Shown piece by piece: positions 59,244-64,000 of a DNA stretch of 64,000 nucleotides. Both the position numbers and the translations under genes were made by a program. The notes under the pieces are model-generated. The model ran no database searches and was not told the DNA's origin. It saw only the letters and a list, made by a program, of their open reading frames with translations. The stretch is from Pseudomonadota bacterium (GTDB taxonomy: Bacteria; Myxococcota_A; UBA9160; SZUA-336): assembly GCA_003247575.1 (NCBI GenBank), contig QJZC01000058.1, forward strand, positions 1 to 64,000, given 5' to 3'. Numbering within the stretch: position 1 is the first letter of the stretch; each line of letters starts with the position of its first letter.

Positions 59244-60188
59244 ATGAGCGGCATGAAGATCTTCAGCGGCAACGCCAACTCGGCGCTGGCGGGATCGATC
59301 TGCGACTACCTGGGCACCGACCTCGGGCGCGCGGATATCCGTACGTTCGCAGACGGCGAGATCTCGGTCGAGCTGGCGGACAACGTACGCGGCCTCGACG
59401 TGTTCGTGATCCAGCCGACCTCCGCGCCGGCCAACACACACCTCATGGAGCTGCTCATCCTGCTCGACACGATGCGGCGCTCCTCGGCCAAGCGTGTGAC
59501 CGCCGTGCTGCCGTACTATGGCTACGCTCGCCAGGACCGCAAGGTGAAGCCGCGCACCCCAATCTCGGCGAAGCTGGTCGCCGATCTCATCTCGGCCGCA
59601 GGAGCAGATCGGCTGCTCGCGCTCGATCTGCACGCAGGTCAGATCCAGGGCTTCTTCAATATCCCGGTGGACAATCTGTTCGCCATGCCCGTCCTGCTTC
59701 CCGCCATCCAGGAGGTCGTTCACACGCGCGAGGAGCTGGTGATCGTGTCCCCGGATCCCGGTGGCGTAGAGCGCGCGGGGGCGTTTGCCAAGCGTCTGGA
59801 TGCGGATCTCGCGGTGGCCGACAAGCGCCGCCCAGAGCCCAACGTCGCGCGCGTCTACCGCATCGTCGGCGAGGTCAAGGACAAGCATGCCGTGATCGTG
59901 GACGACATCGTCGACACGGCGGGATCGCTCTGCGAGACCGCCCACGCGGTCATGCAAGCGGGCGCGAGCTCGGTGTCCGCTGCAGTCAGTCACCCCGTGC
60001 TATCCGGACCCGCCATCAAGCGCATCGAGGAGTCACCGCTGAGTCTGCTGGTGACCACGGACAGCATCCCGCTGCGCCACGAAGCGCAGGCCTGCAACAA
60101 GATCCGGGTCTGCACGATCGCAACCCTGCTCGCAGAGTCGATCCGTCGGACCCACAACGAGGAATCCATCAGCTCGCTCTTCATCTGA
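59244..60188 (+). CDS. prs: Ribose-phosphate pyrophosphokinase
   Basis: A 314-residue PRPP synthetase that makes PRPP from ribose 5-phosphate and ATP for nucleotide, His and Trp synthesis. Blocks are MKIFSGNANSALAGSICDYLG, YYGYARQDRKVKPRTPI, DLHAGQIQGFF and the PRPP loop VIVDDIVDTAGSLCETAH. GGGGAG lies 8 bases before ATG 59244; ATG 59220 would add eight residues. It is followed by rplY after 37 bases. Confidence 0.96.
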   Translation: MSGMKIFSGNANSALAGSICDYLGTDLGRADIRTFADGEISVELADNVRGLDVFVIQPTSAPANTHLMELLILLDTMRRSSAKRVTAVLPYYGYARQDRKVKPRTPISAKLVADLISAAGADRLLALDLHAGQIQGFFNIPVDNLFAMPVLLPAIQEVVHTREELVIVSPDPGGVERAGAFAKRLDADLAVADKRRPEPNVARVYRIVGEVKDKHAVIVDDIVDTAGSLCETAHAVMQAGASSVSAAVSHPVLSGPAIKRIEESPLSLLVTTDSIPLRHEAQACNKIRVCTIATLLAESIRRTHNEESISSLFI

Positions 60189-60225
60189 GACTGAGCCGAA
60201 ACCTGCATTCGAGGAAAGAACGATC

Positions 60226-60840
60226 ATGGAAAGAACTGAGCTCCAAGTGGAACTGCGCGACTCTCGGAAGAAGGGTGCGGCGCGTCGGCTACGGGCGGCG
60301 GGGGGAGTCCCCGCCGTGCTCTACGGCCCGAATACGAACCCGATCTCGATCAGCCTGCGGCATCGCCAGCTCGAGCGCGTGGTCGAGTCCAATCAGCTGA
60401 TGGACCTAGTGGGAGATCCGTCCGTCGCGGGACGGCCCGTTCTCGTGAAGGACTTCCAGCGCGACTCCGTCTCGCAGCAGATCGTTCACTGCGACTTCTA
60501 TGCGGTGGACACCTCGCGCAAGATCCAGGTCACGGTTCCCATCCACTTCGTCGGCAAGGCGAAGGGGGTCGAGCTGGGCGGCGTGATCGAGAACCTGCTG
60601 CGCGAGATCGAGGTGCGCTGCCTGCCCACTTCGATCCCCTCGGTAGTGAACGTCGACGTGAGCGACATGAGCCTCGGGGATTCGCTTCACACCGAGGATA
60701 TCCCGCTGCCCGAGGGAATCGAGCTGGTCAGCGACCCGAAGCTCGCCGTGGCGCATATCATCGCTTCGCGCGCATCTGCGTCGGCAGCCGCGGCCGAAGG
60801 AGCCGCTGCCAAAGAGGAAGGCGACGCCGCAGGCTCCTAG
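60226..60840 (+). CDS. rplY: 50S ribosomal protein bL25 (CTC form)
   Basis: A 204-residue bL25 of the long CTC type. The 5S rRNA-binding N-domain (ELQVELRDSRKKGAARRLRA, GGVPAVLYGP) is followed by the C-terminal TL5/CTC domain (GVELGGVIENLLREIEVRCL, LPTSIPSVVNVDVSDMSLGD). It ends with an Ala/Glu-rich tail. GAGGAAAG precedes the ATG. It is adjacent to pth, as in most genomes. Confidence 0.95.
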   Translation: MERTELQVELRDSRKKGAARRLRAAGGVPAVLYGPNTNPISISLRHRQLERVVESNQLMDLVGDPSVAGRPVLVKDFQRDSVSQQIVHCDFYAVDTSRKIQVTVPIHFVGKAKGVELGGVIENLLREIEVRCLPTSIPSVVNVDVSDMSLGDSLHTEDIPLPEGIELVSDPKLAVAHIIASRASASAAAAEGAAAKEEGDAAGS

Positions 60841-60864
60841 GCCTGCGAGCTTGCTCCAGGTGCC

Positions 60865-61458
60865 ATGCGGCTGATCGTGGGACTCGGCAACCCGGGCGAG
60901 CGCTACGGAAACACACCCCACAACGTTGGCTTCTGGGTGTGCGATCGCCTCTGCGAGCGTACGGGTCTCGAGGACGAGACCAAGAAGTTCCAGGGCCTCT
61001 TCCGCCGCGGCCGCATCGGCGGTATGGACGTGGGCGTGCTCAAGCCACAGACGTACATGAACCTATCCGGCGAGTCGGTCGCCGAAGCTCTCCGCTATCT
61101 GCCTGTAGAGCTCCCCGACCTGCTGGTGATCTACGACGAGATGGATCTGCCGACCGGCCGGCTGCGACTGCGCGCCGGCGGCGGCCATGGGGGCCATAAC
61201 GGCATGCGCTCCATGATCGAGCGGCTCGGATCCAACTCGTTCGCACGCATCCGCGTGGGCGTCGGACGGCCACCCGGAAAGAAGTCCGCAACCGCGCACC
61301 TGCTCTCGAAGATGAGCCGGCAGCAGCGAGAGGATCTAGAGAATGCCGTCGAGACTGCAGCCGATGCTGCGCTGATCTTCTTGGAGCAAGGAATTCAAGC
61401 GGCGATGAACCGCTTCAATGCAGTACCGGCGACCGATGCCGAGAAGGAGAGATCGTGA
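60865..61458 (+). CDS. pth: Peptidyl-tRNA hydrolase
   Basis: A 197-residue hydrolase that frees tRNA from stalled peptidyl-tRNA. The catalytic region is [20 protein letters not shown] with the His in PHNVG, and [27 protein letters not shown] and [17 protein letters not shown] follow. Length is normal. Its stop overlaps the GTG start of the membrane pyrophosphatase (GTGA). Confidence 0.95.
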   Translation: MRLIVGLGNPGERYGNTPHNVGFWVCDRLCERTGLEDETKKFQGLFRRGRIGGMDVGVLKPQTYMNLSGESVAEALRYLPVELPDLLVIYDEMDLPTGRLRLRAGGGHGGHNGMRSMIERLGSNSFARIRVGVGRPPGKKSATAHLLSKMSRQQREDLENAVETAADAALIFLEQGIQAAMNRFNAVPATDAEKERS

Positions 61459-63518
61459 CTTCACTGATAATCGCAGCGGCCGCTGCGGGTGTGATCGCGC
61501 TGGTATTCGCGCTGATCAAGGCCAACAGCATCAAGAACGCGGACGTCGGCACTCAGCGCATGGCGGAGATCGCGGGCTACATCCAAGAGGGCGCGATGGC
61601 CTTCCTGACTGCCGAATACAAGGTGCTCGGCATGTTCGTCGCCGGCGTCGCCGTCGTGCTCGGAGTGGCCTACTCGTCCCGCGGAACCGCGCTGATCGCA
61701 CTCTCCTTCGTCGTCGGAGCCATCTGCTCGGGTCTAGCCGGCTACGCGGGCATGCGCGTCGCCACCCTGGCGAACGTTCGCACGGCAGCCGCCTCCCGCA
61801 TCTCGCTAGCAGCGGGGCTCAACGTCGCCTTCTCCGGCGGAGCCGTGATGGGCATGTCGGTGGTCGGGCTCGGCGTGCTCGGACTGAGCATCCTCCTGCT
61901 GATCTACATGGCCGTGTTCGGCTCCGACGTCGCGGCGGTGAGCGGAGACGTGCTCACCGTGATCTCTGGCTTCGGAATGGGTGCGAGCTCGATCGCGCTG
62001 TTCGCGAGGGTCGGCGGCGGCATCTACACAAAGGCAGCGGACGTCGGTGCAGACCTGGTGGGTAAGGTCGAGGCAGGACTGCCCGAGGACGACCCGCGCA
62101 ACCCGGCGGCGATCGCGGACTGCGTAGGCGACAACGTCGGTGACGTGGCCGGCATGGGAGCCGACCTGTTCGAATCCTACGTCGGGGCCATCATCAGTGC
62201 GATGATCCTCGGGATCTCGTTCTCGAATCTCATCGGGACGACCGGGGAGGCTTCGCTCAGCTATGTCTTCCTCCCTCTCTGCTTGGCGGCGCTCGGGATC
62301 CTCGTATCGATCTTCTCCACCTTCCTGGTACGCACATCCGATGGTGGAAACCCGCAGACGGCTCTGAATCTCGGAGAGTTCGGCGCGGTGGCCATCATGA
62401 TTCCGGTGGCCTGGGTCGCCATCAGTGCCATCACCGGCACCGGCTTAACCGAGTGGAACACGTTGCGGCTGCTGTTCTCGATGGTGCTCGGCCTGGTGGG
62501 CGGCGTGATCATCGCGCTGGCCACCGAGCACTTCACCGCGACCGACACCACCCCGGTCAACCAGATCGTGAGCGCCTCGAAGACGGGCGAAGCCACCAAC
62601 ATCATCGCGGGCCTCGGAGTCGGCATGATCTCCACGGCGATTCCCGTAATCGTGATCGGAATCGCGATCATCGGCGCCTCCCAGCTCGCTGGCCTCTACG
62701 GAATCGCGCTGGGCGGTCTGGGCATGCTGTGCACGGTCGGCATTCAGCTCGCGGTCGACGCCTACGGTCCGATCGCCGACAACGCCGGCGGAATCGCCGA
62801 GATGAGCGAGCTCCCTCCGGAAGTCCGGCAGCGCACCGACAAGCTGGATGCGGTCGGAAACACCACCGCGGCCATCGGCAAGGGCTTCGCGATCGGCTCC
62901 GCGGCCCTGACCGCGCTGGCGCTCTTCAGTGCCTTCAAGGAGCAGTCCAACCTCGAGACGCTCGACCTGCTCGACCCGGTCGTGATGGCCGGGCTCTTCG
63001 TGGGCGGCATGGTTCCGTTCGTGTTCTCCGCCATGGCGATGAAGGCGGTGGGCGACGCGGCCCAGGAGATGATCGAAGAGGTGCGCCGCCAGTTCCGCGA
63101 GATTCCGGGGCTGCTCGAAGGCAAGGCCAAGGCGGAGTACGCACGCTGTGTCGCGATCTCCACCCAAGCCTCGCTGCGCCGCATGATCGCCCCCGGCGTG
63201 CTGGCCATCGCCACGCCGGTCGTATTCGCCTTCACCCCATTTCTCGGCAAGACCGCGCTCGGCGGCCTACTGGCGGGCGTCACGGTGTCCGGCGTGCTCA
63301 TGGCCCTGTTCATGTCGAACGCGGGCGGAGCCTGGGACAACGCCAAGAAGACGATCGAGCAGCGCTCGGTCGATGGCAAGGGCAGCCCGTCTCACAAGGC
63401 GGCCGTGGTCGGCGATACCGTGGGTGACCCGTTCAAGGACACGGCGGGGCCCGCGCTCAACATCCTGATCAAGCTCATGTCGGTCGTGGCCCTGGTCCTG
63501 GCCCCGCTGCTGGCGTGA
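61455..63518 (+). CDS. hppA: Membrane-bound pyrophosphatase, K+-dependent type
   Basis: A 687-residue protein with about 16 membrane helices that couples pyrophosphate hydrolysis to H+ or Na+ transport. The substrate site is [20 protein letters not shown] and the following [20 protein letters not shown]; the third conserved block is [28 protein letters not shown] has Ala472 and Gly475, the pair of the K+-dependent group; K+-independent enzymes have Lys and Thr there. Whether the ion is H+ or Na+ cannot be settled. It sits between pth and rpsF, an unusual place. Confidence 0.93.
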   Translation: MTSLIIAAAAAGVIALVFALIKANSIKNADVGTQRMAEIAGYIQEGAMAFLTAEYKVLGMFVAGVAVVLGVAYSSRGTALIALSFVVGAICSGLAGYAGMRVATLANVRTAAASRISLAAGLNVAFSGGAVMGMSVVGLGVLGLSILLLIYMAVFGSDVAAVSGDVLTVISGFGMGASSIALFARVGGGIYTKAADVGADLVGKVEAGLPEDDPRNPAAIADCVGDNVGDVAGMGADLFESYVGAIISAMILGISFSNLIGTTGEASLSYVFLPLCLAALGILVSIFSTFLVRTSDGGNPQTALNLGEFGAVAIMIPVAWVAISAITGTGLTEWNTLRLLFSMVLGLVGGVIIALATEHFTATDTTPVNQIVSASKTGEATNIIAGLGVGMISTAIPVIVIGIAIIGASQLAGLYGIALGGLGMLCTVGIQLAVDAYGPIADNAGGIAEMSELPPEVRQRTDKLDAVGNTTAAIGKGFAIGSAALTALALFSAFKEQSNLETLDLLDPVVMAGLFVGGMVPFVFSAMAMKAVGDAAQEMIEEVRRQFREIPGLLEGKAKAEYARCVAISTQASLRRMIAPGVLAIATPVVFAFTPFLGKTALGGLLAGVTVSGVLMALFMSNAGGAWDNAKKTIEQRSVDGKGSPSHKAAVVGDTVGDPFKDTAGPALNILIKLMSVVALVLAPLLA

Positions 63519-63541
63519 GCCGGAGCGCCTAGATCAGCTGG

Positions 63542-63579
63542 GGGCCGTCCCGCAAACTCGTGGGGCGGCCCCTTCTTTC
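63542..63579 (+). terminator. Intrinsic terminator after hppA
   Basis: GGGGCCGTCCC (63542-63552) pairs with GGGGCGGCCCC (63563-63573) through an 11-bp stem with one G-U pair, then TTCTTT. It lies 23 bases after the hppA stop. Confidence 0.75.
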
Positions 63580-63865
63580 ATCTCCGGACGAATGCTCCAT
63601 CCCCTCGCAGATTTCAGCGAGGGGCTAGCCGGCATCTCCCGGCAGCGGTAGAATCCCCCGCCTTGGCCCACTCGTGGGCCCAACCATGCCTCGGTCCCGA
63701 ACCGATGGTGCTGGCCAATGCATGCGGTCGTCGGCGCGAGGAGCGCCGCTTCGCACGGATGCAGAGGGTCGCGGCACTCGCAGCTCCACACCGTGGGGCG
63801 GCGCAACGCCACCCGCGGTCGTCAGCGCACCAATGGAGACGGGCCCTTGCCCAGGAGGATGCTGC
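63580..63865 (+). other. rpsF upstream region with hairpins
   Basis: Three hairpins lie before rpsF: CCCCTCGC/GCGAGGGG (63601-63624), GGCCCA/TGGGCC (63665-63680), and ACCAT...CGGT-CCCGA-ACCG-ATGGT with a 4-base bulge (63683-63709). The last resembles, in outline only, the bulged S6:S18 autoregulatory hairpin of rpsF leaders. No gene is seen. Confidence 0.35.
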
Positions 63866-64000
63866 GTGCGCGAGTACGAGCTCATCTATATCTTGAATCC
63901 GGACCTGACGGACGAGCGCGAGGCGGAGATCCACCAACGCCTCGACGACCTGATCCTCAAGCACGAGGGGATCATCCTGCTTCGCGACGACTGGGGGAAG
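63866..64000 (+). CDS. rpsF: 30S ribosomal protein bS6 (5' part, runs off the window)
   Basis: The first 45 codons of bS6. It starts with GTG 63866, with AGGAGG 7 bases upstream, and reads REYELIYILNPDLTDEREAE then KHEGIILLRDDWGK, the usual N-terminal half. The gene continues beyond base 64000. rpsR and rplI normally follow. Confidence 0.93.
   Translation, partial: MREYELIYILNPDLTDEREAEIHQRLDDLILKHEGIILLRDDWGK

Noticed and set aside
1-64000. CRISPR arrays, phage genes, insertion sequences, rRNA
   Set aside because: No regularly spaced repeats, transposases, integrases, structural phage genes or rRNA segments were recognised.

Overview
The window is a high-GC, gene-dense chromosomal segment from a Gram-negative, diderm bacterium. 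Evidence for an outer membrane includes a LolA lipoprotein carrier, a BamD-like assembly lipoprotein, Lgt, several lipoproteins and MltG. The PilZ protein resembles the TIGR02266-type found in Myxococcus and Geobacter relatives. Together with a membrane MutS-like ATPase, an HDOD protein, PilT and a TSP3-repeat lipoprotein, this points to a 'deltaproteobacterial' lineage (Myxococcota, Desulfobacterota or Binatota-like). The phylum cannot be fixed by eye. I see no phage, insertion sequence, CRISPR array or rRNA; one tRNA (Gln, UUG) is present.

Layout. 0.2-5.3 kb (minus): an arginine operon with an M20 deacylase-like hydrolase, AstA, AstD and a DDAH/amidinotransferase-type hydrolase. 5.4-9.3 kb: a DUF971 protein, a divergent F420-dependent NADP reductase and a two-subunit molybdenum hydroxylase. 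9.3-14.6 kb: a membrane MutS-like ATPase divergent from a B12-dependent ribonucleotide reductase that has a long structured leader. 14.6-25.0 kb: mixed housekeeping and accessory genes (TSP3 lipoprotein, HDOD protein, ETF-QO, MFS transporter, Lgt, patatin lipase, lytic transglycosylase, MoaC, PilZ). 25.0-30.4 kb: RadC, SSB, UppP, FtsK and LolA.

31.0-38.0 kb holds the most striking feature: a complete Pup-proteasome operon, mpa-dop-pup-prcB-prcA-pafA. It ends with a seventh gene, a small membrane coiled-coil protein with proline-rich pentapeptide repeats, followed directly by an intrinsic terminator. Everything needed to tag proteins with Pup (PafA), remove the tag (Dop), unfold the target (Mpa) and degrade it (PrcAB) is encoded here. 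The encoded Pup already ends in Gly-Gly-Glu, so it should not need deamidation.

38-48.7 kb: MreB and UMP kinase; MltG, RuvX and a HEAT-repeat protein on minus; PgpA-CinA-ThpR-RecA on plus; then PilT. 48.7-51.2 kb: two long hairpins sharing an almost identical 17-nt loop lie between PilT and a LemA/TPM/TPM cluster. 51.5-55.4 kb: a heterodimeric ABC exporter with one degenerate ATP site. 55.4-64 kb: BamD-like lipoprotein, a small coiled-coil protein, a CDP-alcohol phosphatidyltransferase, DUF1844, IspE, tRNA-Gln, Prs, bL25, Pth, a K+-dependent-type membrane pyrophosphatase and the start of rpsF, an arrangement close to the common ispE-prs-rplY-pth-rpsF order.
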